A stretch of DNA of 64,000 bases from Paenibacillus sp. URB8-2 (GCF_013393385.1 NZ_AP023239.1:2728001-2792000); one strand, 5' to 3'. Shown: positions 44,149-54,405, numbered from the stretch's first letter. Notes: generated from the letters alone by a model not told the origin. Numbers and translations are program-made.

Positions 44149-45495
44149 ATGCAGCAGCTGGCGATTAAGCGTGAGTATCCCGAACATTCCAGAAAGTTCA
44201 GAAAAAAGGCAGCCCTGTTATCGGCGCTCGCCATGGGACTGGGCCAGATTTATAACCGGCAGTATACCAAAGGAATTCTCATGTTCGCTGTGTATGTATA
44301 TGGCATATTTACAGCCGTAACGAGTCTGCCCCATGCGCTTTGGGCGCTCGCCACGCTTGGCGAAACGGAAACCCATCTGCAGAAAGTCGGAAGGTTGTAC
44401 AAGCAAGTCATGGGCGACCATTCGATTTTCCTGATGATCGAAGGCTTGATCACGGTATTCATCATGCTTGTGCTGGTTTGGCTGTATATAGCCGGCATTA
44501 AGGACGCCTATCGCACCGGAAAGCTGCGGGAAGAAGGCATCCAGCCCAATACGTTCAAGCAAACACTCCGCTTTGTGGCGGCGTACCGCTTCCCGCATAT
44601 CGTACTGGCAATTCCGATGCTCGGCATCGTGTTTTTTACAGTAATGCCGATTATTTTTATGATCCTCGTAGCTTTTACCAACTTTACCCGTGACACCATG
44701 CCGCCGGCCCATCTAATCAACTGGGAAGGATTACAGGCGTTCAAGGAGATTCTGCGCATTAAGGCGTGGAGCCATACTTTTTACAGTGTGACATTATGGA
44801 CATTCATCTGGGCGTTTTTTGCGACCATCACAGGATATTTCGGTGGTTTTGCCGCGGCGCTGCTCGTTCAGCAGAAGGGAATCCGGTTCAGATCGTTCTG
44901 GCGGACGGCCTTCATTCTGCCCTTTGCCATCCCGATGTTCGTATCCACCCTGATCCTACGCAACATATTTAACGGCCAATTCGGACCCGTCAATCAATAT
45001 TTGGGAATGCTCGGGATTGCCAAGGCTCCCTGGCTGTCCGACCCCCTTTGGGCAAAAATCACGCTGATTCTGGCCAACTTCTGGCTGAGCTTCCCGGTTT
45101 CCATGCTGATGATAATCGGCATTCTGTCCACCATACCGAAAGATATGTATGAAGCGGCGGATATCGATGGTGCCAGCGGCTTCCAGAAGACGCGGCTGAT
45201 TACTTTTCCGATGGTCATGTTCTCGATGGCGCCGCTGATTATCATGCAGTTTGTCGGCAACATCAACAACTTCAATATTGTATATTTGCTGACGAACGGC
45301 AAGCCGCTTAACGGAGACTTCCAGTTTGCCGGTCATACCGATATCTTGATCACCTGGCTGTTCAAGCTGTCCATGGAGCAGGGCAAATACAACTACGCTT
45401 CAGTAATCGGAATCTTCATCTTTATCGTGCTCTCCGCATTCGCTATCTGGAATGTCCGGCGTACGAAAGCGTTCAAGGAGGAGGAGGCGTCATGA
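44149..45495 (+). CDS. Maltose-type ABC transporter permease (MalF-like)
   Basis: A 448-residue permease. It has an N-terminal region with extra membrane helices (ALAMGLGQIYNRQYTKGILM) before the core six-helix domain, as in MalF. The EAA loop is YEAADIDGASGFQKTRLITF. An AAGGAG box abuts the ATG directly, so the ribosome site that acts is more likely GGGAG 11 bases upstream. Its stop overlaps the next permease start by 4 bases. Confidence 0.93.
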   Translation: MQQLAIKREYPEHSRKFRKKAALLSALAMGLGQIYNRQYTKGILMFAVYVYGIFTAVTSLPHALWALATLGETETHLQKVGRLYKQVMGDHSIFLMIEGLITVFIMLVLVWLYIAGIKDAYRTGKLREEGIQPNTFKQTLRFVAAYRFPHIVLAIPMLGIVFFTVMPIIFMILVAFTNFTRDTMPPAHLINWEGLQAFKEILRIKAWSHTFYSVTLWTFIWAFFATITGYFGGFAAALLVQQKGIRFRSFWRTAFILPFAIPMFVSTLILRNIFNGQFGPVNQYLGMLGIAKAPWLSDPLWAKITLILANFWLSFPVSMLMIIGILSTIPKDMYEAADIDGASGFQKTRLITFPMVMFSMAPLIIMQFVGNINNFNIVYLLTNGKPLNGDFQFAGHTDILITWLFKLSMEQGKYNYASVIGIFIFIVLSAFAIWNVRRTKAFKEEEAS

Positions 45496-46331
45496 TCACC
45501 GGCAAAAAAGCGAAAACGTCCGTCCGTCTGTCCTTCAGTTATGTTGCGCTTGTTCTCCTTACGGTCTTCTGCGCCTATCCGGCCCTTTGGGTGCTGATGT
45601 CGTCTTTCCGTACGGGAGATGCGCTGTTCAGCGATACGATCCTTCCGGCATCTTACACATTCAGCCATTATATCGGGCTGTTCGATAAGCATCCCTTTGG
45701 CGTCTGGTATTGGAACACGTTGAAGATTTCCGTCTCCAGCATGATTCTCGGGACGATTCTGACGCTGCTGACCGGGTACGCATTCTCGGTATTCCGTTTC
45801 ACCGGGCGAAAGAATCTAATGAGTATGCTGCTGGTGCTCGGGTTGTTTCCCGGCTTCATGAGCATGATTGCGATCTATATTTTGCTCAATCAAATGAATC
45901 TGCTGAATACGCACACCGCTGTAGTCATCGTGTATGCGGCGGGAGCGCCGCTGTATTTTCTGTTCGCCAAAAGCTATTTCGACACGATTCCGAAAAGTCT
46001 GGTCGAGGCCGCGCGGATTGACGGAGCCGGGCATATGCCGATATTCTTCCGGATTGTACTTCCGCTGTCTACGCCGCTCATCGTGTTCACATCGCTGATG
46101 ACGTTCACCGGGGCGTTCACCGACTTTATCTTCGCGAAGCTGGTGCTGCGCTCACCCGATAAGAAGACCCTTGCAGTCGGCCTGTTCGATATGATCGGCG
46201 ACCGCTTTTCAAACGAATTTACGATGTTTGCCGCCGGCTGCGTATTGGCCGCCGTTCCGGTCACCGTCTTGTTTATTTTGATGCAGCGCTTCCTTGTGGA
46301 GGGATTGACGGCAGGAGCCGATAAAGGTTAA
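45492..46331 (+). CDS. Maltose-type ABC transporter permease (MalG-like)
   Basis: A 279-residue permease of the MalG type, with the EAA loop VEAARIDGAGHMPIFFRIVL and the ending MQRFLVEGLTAGADKG found in many MalG proteins. It starts in an ATGA overlap with MalF, with GGAGGAGG upstream. Together with MalF and the lipoprotein it forms the importer; no ATPase gene is linked. Confidence 0.95.
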   Translation: MITGKKAKTSVRLSFSYVALVLLTVFCAYPALWVLMSSFRTGDALFSDTILPASYTFSHYIGLFDKHPFGVWYWNTLKISVSSMILGTILTLLTGYAFSVFRFTGRKNLMSMLLVLGLFPGFMSMIAIYILLNQMNLLNTHTAVVIVYAAGAPLYFLFAKSYFDTIPKSLVEAARIDGAGHMPIFFRIVLPLSTPLIVFTSLMTFTGAFTDFIFAKLVLRSPDKKTLAVGLFDMIGDRFSNEFTMFAAGCVLAAVPVTVLFILMQRFLVEGLTAGADKG

Positions 46332-46382
46332 CGAACATTTCGAAGACATATACGCCAAACGAACGTGCAGGAGGAACAAGTC

Positions 46383-48848
46383 ATGCTTACAAGCGAACAA
46401 ATCAGTCCGGGTAAGCTGCATACCGATTACGCAGCCTCATTCACCCTGACGTTGGGATGCGTTAATCATATGGAACAGGAAGCCGGTCTGGTGATCTTCA
46501 CCTGCGACAAAGGCAAGCTTGCCGTAAGCAAGTCTCATGCGGGCGTGATCCGGGTAAGGTTATTTGCCGGTGCCCCGCCTGATGAAATGGTGAGCATGAA
46601 GACGACCCCGGCGATTGTGGAGCGGAAATCCGCATCTAGCGCCGCAGAAACGGAGCTGCTGGTTGCGGACACCGGGTCCGCTTACCTGATTGAAACGGAT
46701 GAAATGATGGTGGAGGTCGTCAAATTGGACGGCAGCCTCAAGTTTACGGACAAGTCCGGCCGGATATGGGCACGTAATCCGATGATGGCCTGGAATGAGC
46801 ATAAGTCTGCCATCGCCTTGTTCCGCGCAAGCGAGAATGTCCATTACTACGGGCTGGGCGAGAAGACTGGCTACCTGGACAAGCGGGGCGAGCGCTATGA
46901 AATGTGGAACTCCGACAATTTCTCTCCGCATGTACCGGAAATCGAAGCGCTGTACCAGTCGATTCCTTTTCTGATCGTCAATGAGCCGGAGTGCTCCTAC
47001 GGGATCTTTCTGGATAATCCGGGGAGATCGGTGTTCGATATGCGCACGTCGGGCGAAGCGTTTACGATTCAAGCGGATACTGGCGGCTTGGATTATTATG
47101 TTATTCCGGGTCCTCAACTGAAGGATGTCGTCAAAAAATACACTGCCCTCACCGGACGCATCCAGCTTCCGCCCCAGTGGTCCATCGGATACCATCAGTC
47201 TCGCTACAGCTACATGGATCAGGAAGAGGTCATGGAAATGGCCCGTACTTTTCGCGAAAAAGAAATTCCGTGCGATGTCATTCACCTGGACATTCATTAC
47301 ATGAACGAGTACCGCGTCTTTACGTTCGATCCGGCCCGGTTCCCCGATCCAAAAGCGATGATTGAGGAACTCAAAACGATGGGTATCCGAATCGTCCCGA
47401 TCGTTGACCCGGGCGTGAAGCTTGATCCGGATTACGGCGTTTATCAAGAGGGAACGGCTTCGGAACTCTTTTGTATGAAACCGGACGGCTCGCCGTTTGT
47501 CGGTCCGGTGTGGCCGGGGCCGAGCGTATTCCCTGATTTCTCGGACGCCAAAGCCAGAGAATGGTGGGGAGACCTTCACCGGTTCTTTACGGATATGGGG
47601 ATTGAGGGCATTTGGAACGATATGAACGAACCCTCAGTATTCAACGAGAACAAGACAATCGACCCGGACACGCTGCACCGGTACGACGGCAATCCCGCTA
47701 CGCATCGCGAGATTCATAATCTGTACGGGATGCTGATGTCCAAAGCGACCGCGGAGGGAATGACCCGGCATCTGGACGGCCGCCGCCCGTTCGTGCTTTC
47801 GCGCGCCGGCTACGCCGGGATTCAGCGCTACGCGGCGGTCTGGACGGGCGACAACCGCAGCTACTGGGAGCATATGGCGCTTGCGATGCCGATGGTGCTT
47901 AACCTCGGGCTGTCGGGCGTCTCCTTCTCGGGTCCCGATATCGGCGGATTCGGGCATCATACTACGGGAGAACTGCTGGCCCGGTGGACACAGATGGGCG
48001 CGTTGTTCCCGTTCTGCCGGAACCACAGCATGCTGGAAACCGTCCGCCAGGAGCCCTGGTCTTTCGGGCCTGAGGTGGAGGATATTTGCAGGGAGTATAT
48101 CCGCCTGCGCTATTCTTTGATGCCGCTGCTGTATTCGGTATTCCGGGAAGCCGCGGAAACGGGGATGCCGATCATCCGGCCGCTGCTTCTGGAATATCCG
48201 GAAGATCCGAATGTCGCGAATCTTTGTGACCAATTCCTGCTGGGTGATCAACTGCTGGTTGCTCCCGTCTACCGTCCCGATACGTTCCACCGTGTCGTCT
48301 ATCTGCCCGAAGGGAACTGGTTCGACTTCCGGACCGGCGAGAAATGGGAAGGCGGACGGCATATTATGGCTCACGCCCCGCTCGATACACTGCCGCTGTA
48401 TGTCAAAGAGGGAGCGATTATTCCCCGCACCGCACCGGCTGAATCCACCGTATTTGAACGGTCTACGGAGTTGTTCCTGGATATATATACACCGGAGAAC
48501 GGCGAAGGCGTGTTTGACCTGTATGATGACGATGGCACGACTTTTGCCTACGAGGACAAGGAGTATAATCTGTACCGCTTGAGAGTTGAAGGGACGGAGG
48601 GAACCGTCAAATTCACCGTTCATCCTGAATGGACAGGCTATATTGAAGGGTGGAAGCGATGGACGCTCACCTTCAAGCATCTGCGGCTTGCGGGGTGCTG
48701 TCTGGATTACGGGAAAGAGGCGGCGAACCGGGAAGAACTGGAGGCGCTCACGGAGGGATGGCATTTCGACAGCGACGCTGGAGAACTGACGGTTGTTCTG
48801 AATCAGCCATTGGAGGACGTGGAGCTGGTCGTTAAAGCCCGGGTATAG
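46383..48848 (+). CDS. Alpha-glucosidase (GH31)
   Basis: An 821-residue GH31 enzyme without signal peptide, so cytosolic. The catalytic nucleophile is Asp413 in GIWNDMNEPSVF; the acid/base Asp is in WTGDNRSYWEHM. Upstream IPCDVIHLDIHYMNEYRVF is the conserved active-site loop, and the C-terminal DUF5110-like domain is complete. GGAGGA precedes the ATG at 46383; a GTG 18 bases earlier is rejected because it overlaps that site. It cleaves alpha-linked glucose from sugars brought in by the adjacent importer. Confidence 0.95.
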   Translation: MLTSEQISPGKLHTDYAASFTLTLGCVNHMEQEAGLVIFTCDKGKLAVSKSHAGVIRVRLFAGAPPDEMVSMKTTPAIVERKSASSAAETELLVADTGSAYLIETDEMMVEVVKLDGSLKFTDKSGRIWARNPMMAWNEHKSAIALFRASENVHYYGLGEKTGYLDKRGERYEMWNSDNFSPHVPEIEALYQSIPFLIVNEPECSYGIFLDNPGRSVFDMRTSGEAFTIQADTGGLDYYVIPGPQLKDVVKKYTALTGRIQLPPQWSIGYHQSRYSYMDQEEVMEMARTFREKEIPCDVIHLDIHYMNEYRVFTFDPARFPDPKAMIEELKTMGIRIVPIVDPGVKLDPDYGVYQEGTASELFCMKPDGSPFVGPVWPGPSVFPDFSDAKAREWWGDLHRFFTDMGIEGIWNDMNEPSVFNENKTIDPDTLHRYDGNPATHREIHNLYGMLMSKATAEGMTRHLDGRRPFVLSRAGYAGIQRYAAVWTGDNRSYWEHMALAMPMVLNLGLSGVSFSGPDIGGFGHHTTGELLARWTQMGALFPFCRNHSMLETVRQEPWSFGPEVEDICREYIRLRYSLMPLLYSVFREAAETGMPIIRPLLLEYPEDPNVANLCDQFLLGDQLLVAPVYRPDTFHRVVYLPEGNWFDFRTGEKWEGGRHIMAHAPLDTLPLYVKEGAIIPRTAPAESTVFERSTELFLDIYTPENGEGVFDLYDDDGTTFAYEDKEYNLYRLRVEGTEGTVKFTVHPEWTGYIEGWKRWTLTFKHLRLAGCCLDYGKEAANREELEALTEGWHFDSDAGELTVVLNQPLEDVELVVKARV

Positions 48849-49093
48849 ACCATATGAAGCGAAAAGCCGTGTGTACGGCAATGCCGTATTCTGCTCACCG
48901 AGAGTGAATAAATATAACATAATGATGGTAATTAACCATTTTTTCGTCGAAAAGTTTATTAGCTGATTACAAAAACATACCAATAATTTGTGCAATGTAA
49001 CATAAATCATATCAAGTGATTGACGCTAATCTGACATGCGATTATCTTGTGTAAAAGGCAGTCAAGCCCAACTAAATGATGAGGTGATCGCAG

Positions 49094-50179
49094 TTGAAAA
49101 AATGGTTATTATGGAGTGTCGCGTTACTTTTGATTCTGATGCCTTTGCAGGTTCAAGCGGCGGGGGCCAAAGAAGTCCGTCCAATTGCTGTACAAGGCGC
49201 GATGGACATGGAAGTCGCCTATTTTCTGAAGCAGATGGGCGAGTACAAGACGGAGACCTTCGGATCGTATAATTTTTACTCCGGCACCATTGAGGGAGTT
49301 CCGATTGTTGTTTCCAAGACGAATATCGGCATGGTTAACGCCGCATCTTCGACGACGCTCTTAATCGAGAAATATCATCCAAAAGCGATCATCAACCAGG
49401 GAACCGCGGGCGGTCACGACCCGGCGCTCCATCAGTTTGATATTGTGGTTGGCGCTAAAGCGATCAATTACAGCTGGATTGAATCCCCACATAGAGATGC
49501 GGGAGCAGGAATCGACACCGGCAGCTGGAAGGTCATGCCCAAACCCATCGAGCCGGACCCTGAGCTGTACAAAACGGCAATGAGCGTGGCGGACCGGTAT
49601 CAGCACGGCAAAGTCGTCTCCGGCGTCATCGGCACCTCGGATGCGTGGAATAAGGAAATCGACCGCATTAACCAGCTGCACAATACGTTAGGCACAAGTG
49701 CGGAAGAAATGGAGACCGCATCGGTTGCTGAGGTAGCCAAAACGTTTAAAGTTCCATTCCTGGGCATCCGGGTATTGTCCAATTCCGAATTGTACGGAGA
49801 GGATTTCGCTCCGGTCTCAAGCGATTACTGCTCTGAATTTGTCATTGAAGTCATCAAAAAAATCGAGAGCGGCGTCACTTTCTCGGACAAGCTTCAGGTG
49901 TACGCGGACGGTAAAGAAGTGGTTGGTCTTCTTGGAGAATACAAAAGCGGGAAAGTTATGCTTCCGCTGAGAGGCGTTATGGAAAGCCTGTGTTCGAAAG
50001 TGACTTGGGACAGCGCCAAGAAGCAGATCACTGTCGTTTCCGGAGGAAAACCGATTGCAGTCAAAGCGGGCGAGACCATGGTCAATCAGGGTACGGCGTG
50101 GATCGATATGGACGTGCTGGAAGACAAATTCCAGCTGGAAACCGACTTCCTCGGTTCCGGAGTTTACATTTATCAATGA
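49094..50179 (+). CDS. Secreted MTA/SAH-nucleosidase-like protein with copper-amine-oxidase N-like domain
   Basis: A 361-residue protein. A signal peptide (KKWLLWSVALLLILMPLQVQA) precedes an MTAN/PNP-fold domain (residues 30-260) with GAMDMEVAYF, NQGTAGGHDP and SAEEMETASVAEVAK (Met/Glu ribose contacts). Where MTAN has its catalytic Asp (ISD), this reads VLSNSEL, so Asp may be Asn. Residues about 280-360 form a copper-amine-oxidase N-terminal domain (VMLPLRGVMESL, VTWDSAKKQITVV). Start is TTG at 49094 behind GAGGTG. An exported enzyme of this type is unusual. Confidence 0.85.
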   Translation: MKKWLLWSVALLLILMPLQVQAAGAKEVRPIAVQGAMDMEVAYFLKQMGEYKTETFGSYNFYSGTIEGVPIVVSKTNIGMVNAASSTTLLIEKYHPKAIINQGTAGGHDPALHQFDIVVGAKAINYSWIESPHRDAGAGIDTGSWKVMPKPIEPDPELYKTAMSVADRYQHGKVVSGVIGTSDAWNKEIDRINQLHNTLGTSAEEMETASVAEVAKTFKVPFLGIRVLSNSELYGEDFAPVSSDYCSEFVIEVIKKIESGVTFSDKLQVYADGKEVVGLLGEYKSGKVMLPLRGVMESLCSKVTWDSAKKQITVVSGGKPIAVKAGETMVNQGTAWIDMDVLEDKFQLETDFLGSGVYIYQ

Positions 50180-50220
50180 AAACGGCCGTTTAACACGGGT
50201 TCAGCCGTTCGTTTAGAGTT

Positions 50221-50260
50221 AGAGCTCTCCCCATCAGGGGAGGGCTCTATTGCCTTTTTC
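50221..50260. terminator. Terminator between convergent nucleosidase-like and alkD-like genes
   Basis: AGAGCTCTCCCC and GGGGAGGGCTCT pair around ATCA and are followed by ATTGCCTTTTT. The 3' arm reaches into the end of the minus-strand gene. Confidence 0.8.
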
Positions 50261-50918
50261 CGGGCCGATTCAGCCATTTCATACCTTCCCTCCGGCTCAG
50301 CGGCTTCAGTTCCTCTTGCCCGATAAATGCCTCGACCGACGCCGGGTTCGTCTTGGAATATTCTCTTAATGCCCAGCCGACCGCTTTCTGGATGAAAATT
50401 TCATTGGATGACGCATGCTCACGGATATAGCGGTACAGCAGCGCTTCGTCCGTCGCTTCCTTATAGTGGAGCTGGAACAGGATGGCCGTGCGATTCAGCC
50501 ACATATTGTCGGAACGCAGCCATTTCTCGCCATACTCTGCCTGCAATTGCGGATATTTACGCAGCAGAAACCCGGCGGCGTTGGAGGCAAGCAGATCGAC
50601 GGTATCCCACCACGAACGCGAGACGATGCACTCTTCGATCATGGGGAGGTCGGAGGGTTCCAGCTTCTTACGCAGAGACAGCGCGATGTCCACCCCGCAG
50701 TATTGATACTCTCTTTCGGGCTTTTCCCACATTAGGGGAATCCATTCCTTAACCGGGGGATGCTCATTAAGAAAGACCTTCAAGAGTTGTCTTCTTACGG
50801 GTGTCCGCACGCCCAAAAAAGGGAATTGATCCCGCATATACGCGCTCATGGCCGCCGCCGCTTCCGGGTCCCGCGCATCCTCCAGTTTCCGGACCAGCTG
50901 TTTCAGTGGTTCATTCAT
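50247..50918 (-). CDS. DNA alkylation repair protein (AlkD-like)
   Basis: A 223-residue all-helical HEAT-repeat protein of the AlkD family, which removes positively charged alkylated bases such as 3-methyladenine and 7-methylguanine. Family segments seen: FPFLGVRTPVRRQLLK, SRSWWDTVDLLAS (with the Trp-Asp of the active site), MWLNRTAILFQLHYK and FIQKAVGWALREYSK. It starts in an ATGA overlap with the MFS gene. Confidence 0.92.
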   Translation of the reverse strand: MNEPLKQLVRKLEDARDPEAAAAMSAYMRDQFPFLGVRTPVRRQLLKVFLNEHPPVKEWIPLMWEKPEREYQYCGVDIALSLRKKLEPSDLPMIEECIVSRSWWDTVDLLASNAAGFLLRKYPQLQAEYGEKWLRSDNMWLNRTAILFQLHYKEATDEALLYRYIREHASSNEIFIQKAVGWALREYSKTNPASVEAFIGQEELKPLSRREGMKWLNRPGKRQ

Positions 50919-52063
50919 AAGTTTCGCTCCTTTCGAGACAGGCGATATAATATAATGCCGAATACGAAGCCGGCAAACGATAGGCCCGAGATGGAAAAAT
51001 ACAGCGCCTTCCCGCCGAAGGCGTTATACAGCGCGCCCCCCGCATAAGAAGCGACAATTCCCGATATCCCGAAGAACAGCAGAGCCAGCACGGTTTGTCC
51101 TGTAGCCCTCCATTCCACCGGCACGATGCTGTACAAGTATTGGATCGCGGCCGAGTAGAATACCGGAAAGGTAAGCAGCTGCAGAATTTGCAGGAAGACA
51201 AGCTGCTGCGGATCGGTAATCCAGACAGACAGAAAGAAGCGCATGAAATAGAAAAAGCCGGAAATCGAAATGATCATCAGCTCTTTGCCTTTGCGCAGCC
51301 ACCGGAAACTTAGGGCGAACACAACGATTTCGCTGCCTGCAGCGAGGAACCAGGCCTGTCCGAGAAGCTCGGGCTTGCCTCCCAGTTCGGAGATATAGAC
51401 GCCGAGGAACGTATCGTTCATCCGCGCGGGAATCGAGCTGATCAGAACGAGAACGAGGAACAGAACCGTTTCCTTGTTTCTCAAAAAAGCTTTCAGACTG
51501 CCAAGAGTGACCGGCTTGCCCGATACCGGCGCGTCCGGCATAACCCAGGTGTTCGCCAGGCTAAGCAGCACGATTCCCGCGAAGAGCGGCGCGAGGCTGT
51601 GGCCGCCGAAATACGACATGACGTATCCGGCCAGCAGCGACATCACCGCATAACCGAGTGCGCCGTAGGTGCGTATGGACCCATAGCTTACTCCGTGAGC
51701 CTCGGCAACCCGGAAATTCAGGCTCTCTGTCAGCGGATCGATGGGCATTAGGAAGAAGTAGAGCAGCATGGCGAACGAAATAAGCGGAATATAGCTGTCT
51801 GAAGCGTAGAGTGAATACCCGAGAACGGCTGAAAAAAGCAGAAGCAGCAGGAGGACCTTGCGAATCGTCCTGGTCCTGTCGCTGATCATCCCCCAGAACG
51901 GCTGGGAAATAATCGTCACAAAGCCGCCGGTGCCTACGATTAATCCGATTTGCCCGGGATTCAGGCCCTGTTCGGCCAGGTAGACCGGAAGAAACGGGAT
52001 GAAAATGGCCAGCAGGGCAAAATACAAAAAGTTAAAAGCTCTTAATAGTCGCGGTGCGTTCAT
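50915..52063 (-). CDS. MFS transporter (MFS_1-like family)
   Basis: A 382-residue membrane protein with about 12 helices. The MFS loop is QPFWGMISDRTRTIRKV. The family resembles the PPP/LacY-like group (3-phenylpropionate transporter type), with the N-terminus FNFLYFALLAIFIPFLPVYL. ATG at 52063 follows GAGGT. Shares an operon with the AlkD-like gene; substrate not known. Confidence 0.88.
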   Translation of the reverse strand: MNAPRLLRAFNFLYFALLAIFIPFLPVYLAEQGLNPGQIGLIVGTGGFVTIISQPFWGMISDRTRTIRKVLLLLLLFSAVLGYSLYASDSYIPLISFAMLLYFFLMPIDPLTESLNFRVAEAHGVSYGSIRTYGALGYAVMSLLAGYVMSYFGGHSLAPLFAGIVLLSLANTWVMPDAPVSGKPVTLGSLKAFLRNKETVLFLVLVLISSIPARMNDTFLGVYISELGGKPELLGQAWFLAAGSEIVVFALSFRWLRKGKELMIISISGFFYFMRFFLSVWITDPQQLVFLQILQLLTFPVFYSAAIQYLYSIVPVEWRATGQTVLALLFFGISGIVASYAGGALYNAFGGKALYFSISGLSFAGFVFGIILYRLSRKERNL

Positions 52064-52350
52064 GAATGTCTTTTACCTCGCAAGTCCAATATGTATGGAT
52101 ATTCGTTTAAAAAGTCCGGTCCATCAAGTCATTCTATCATGAGCAGGTTTAAATAGTAAGAAACGGATAGGATAAGAGGTCTCCTTCCGAACCGCAGACA
52201 TTGAAAGATACGGCGGCAAACTGCTATTCTTATAAGAAGAATATACATATCGACCCTCCGGCCGGAGGATAGGAATACCCGGGTTGTATCAGGAATTTCG
52301 GCAGTCATCTTATTATAATCAAGGAACATCAGCGAGGAGAATAAGGGAGA

Positions 52351-53121
52351 ATGAAGTTAGTATCGTGGAACGTCAACGGGCTGAGAGCCTGTGTGAACAA
52401 AGGATTTAACGAGTATTTCGCGGATTGCGACGCGGATATCTTCTGCGTGCAGGAAACGAAGCTCCAGGAAGGGCAAATCACGCTCGACCACGGTGATAAA
52501 TACCGGCAGTATTGGAATTACGCTGTCAAGAAGGGGTATTCCGGAACCGCGGTGTTTACCAAAAAAGAGCCTTTGTCCGTCACCCTAGGGCTGGAAGGTG
52601 AAGAGGAGACGGAAGGAAGAGTCATCACGCTGGAATTCGGTGATTTCTATCTGGTCAACGCCTACAGTCCCAATGCCCGGCGCGACCTGTCGCGGCTGGA
52701 GTACCGACTGGCATGGGAGGAGCGTTTCCGAGCGCATTTGCAGCGTCTGGACAAGCATAAGCCGGTCGTGATATGCGGCGATTTGAACGTGGCTCATCAG
52801 GAGATCGATTTGAAAAATCCGAAATCCAACAACGGCAATTCCGGCTTCACGCCCGAGGAGCGGCAAAAGATGACCGAGCTGCTGGAAGCGGGGTTTATCG
52901 ATACGTTCCGCCATCTTCATCCCGATGTGAAGGACGCATATTCCTGGTGGTCCTATATGCCGAAGGTCCGGGAACGGAATGTGGGCTGGCGTATTGACTA
53001 TTTTCTCGTGTCCGCAAGGCTGGCTCCGGCTGTTGAGGATGCGCGGATCGAGTGCGCGGTCATGGGCAGCGATCATTGTCCGGTCGTGCTGGAGCTGAAC
53101 ACGTCCACGGTTCCATTGTGA
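52351..53121 (+). CDS. exoA: Exodeoxyribonuclease III/AP endonuclease
   Basis: A 256-residue EEP-family nuclease. MKLVSWNVNGLRACV, QETKLQEGQ (metal Glu), YSPNARRDLSRLEYRL, GDLNVAHQEIDL, YFLVSARLAP and GSDHCPVVLEL (catalytic Asp-His) are all present. It acts in base-excision repair, cutting abasic sites. Weak -10 box TATAAT at 52314-52319; a -35 box is not clear. Confidence 0.96.
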   Translation: MKLVSWNVNGLRACVNKGFNEYFADCDADIFCVQETKLQEGQITLDHGDKYRQYWNYAVKKGYSGTAVFTKKEPLSVTLGLEGEEETEGRVITLEFGDFYLVNAYSPNARRDLSRLEYRLAWEERFRAHLQRLDKHKPVVICGDLNVAHQEIDLKNPKSNNGNSGFTPEERQKMTELLEAGFIDTFRHLHPDVKDAYSWWSYMPKVRERNVGWRIDYFLVSARLAPAVEDARIECAVMGSDHCPVVLELNTSTVPL

Positions 53122-53172
53122 TACACTAGTAAGATGCGGTTCAACAAATGAACAAACGGAGGATGAGCAGAC

Positions 53173-54405
53173 ATGGCTTTTTTTGAACAAATGCTGGAAA
53201 AATATGCGGACTTGGTCGTCAAGGTGGGGGTGAATATCCAGCCCGGGCAGGTGCTGATGGTTCACGCGCCGCTGGAGACCGCCGAGCTGACCCGGCTGAT
53301 TGTGGCCAAAGCCTATGAGGCGGGCGCCAAATACGTCATGATGGATTGGGACGATGAGGCCATAACCCGTATCCGTTACGAGAAAGCGCCGGATGATTCC
53401 TTCGGCTATTACCCGCAGTGGCATGCGGATATGCTGGAGAAATTCGCAGAGGAAGGGGGAGCCATTCTGCATATCAAAGTGCCCGATCCGGAACTGCTGC
53501 GCGGCATCGATTCCGCCAAAGTATCGGCTGCGGTAAAAGCGGCGGCGGTCGCCCGCCAGAAGTACCAGGTGTACACCCGCAACAGCCGGATCAGCTGGTC
53601 GCTGGTCAAAGCGCCCACCCGGGCCTGGGCGGATAAGGTATTCGCCGACCTGCCGGAAGAAGAGCGGATTGACGCCATGTGGGAGGCCATCTTTCAGATG
53701 AACCGCGTGGAAGCGGACGGCGATCCCGTCGCAGCCTGGCGGGAGCATATTGTTCGTCTGAAAGAAAGACAGGACAAGCTGAACGCCAAGCGTTACCGCA
53801 GTCTGCACTACCGCGCCCCGGGCACCGATCTGCGCGTTGAACTGCCTGAAGGGCATCTGTGGCGGGCCGCGGGAGGCGAGAATGAGCGGGGCGTCTATTT
53901 TGTCGCCAATATGCCGACGGAGGAAGTATACTCCATGCCTCACCGTACAGGCGTGAACGGAACGGTAAGCAGCACGCTGCCGCTTAATCTGAACGGTCGG
54001 CTTGTGGACGGCATAAAGTTGACCTTCAAGGATGGCAAGGTGACGGAATTTGACGCTTCGACAGGCCGCGAGCATCTGGCTTCGCTGCTGGAGACGGACG
54101 AAGGCGCGTCCTACTTGGGCGAGGTGGCGCTGGTGCCGCATGATTCGCCGATTTCCCGGCTGAACCGGATCTTTTACAATACCGGCATTGACGAGAATGC
54201 TTCCTGCCACTTCGCGCTTGGCAGCGCGTACCCTGTCAACATCGAGGGCGGGACAAAGCTGAGCCGGGACGAACTGCTGGCCAGAGGCGTTAACGTCAGC
54301 CTGACCCATGTGGATTTTATGATTGGGTCCCCGGAGTTGGATATTGACGGCGAACTGCCGGACGGAACGATTGAACCGGTGTTCATAAAAGGAAACTGGG
54401 CGTAA
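53173..54405 (+). CDS. ampS: Aminopeptidase (M29 family)
   Basis: A 410-residue M29 metallopeptidase of the AmpS/aminopeptidase T group. Metal ligands lie in GENERGVYFVANMPTEEVY, MPHRTGVNGTV, EVALVPHDSPISRL and FYNTGIDENASCHFALGSAY, with the C-terminal HVDFMIGSPELDIDG. GGAGGATG precedes the ATG. Cytosolic; releases N-terminal residues from peptides. Confidence 0.95.
   Translation: MAFFEQMLEKYADLVVKVGVNIQPGQVLMVHAPLETAELTRLIVAKAYEAGAKYVMMDWDDEAITRIRYEKAPDDSFGYYPQWHADMLEKFAEEGGAILHIKVPDPELLRGIDSAKVSAAVKAAAVARQKYQVYTRNSRISWSLVKAPTRAWADKVFADLPEEERIDAMWEAIFQMNRVEADGDPVAAWREHIVRLKERQDKLNAKRYRSLHYRAPGTDLRVELPEGHLWRAAGGENERGVYFVANMPTEEVYSMPHRTGVNGTVSSTLPLNLNGRLVDGIKLTFKDGKVTEFDASTGREHLASLLETDEGASYLGEVALVPHDSPISRLNRIFYNTGIDENASCHFALGSAYPVNIEGGTKLSRDELLARGVNVSLTHVDFMIGSPELDIDGELPDGTIEPVFIKGNWA

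Noticed and set aside
46560..47579. Another minus-strand frame opposite GH31
   Set aside because: No ribosome site and no recognisable domain; the opposite strand is certain.
47634..49010. Minus-strand open frame opposite the GH31 gene
   Set aside because: Lies across the GH31 catalytic and C-terminal region and shows no protein-like motifs.
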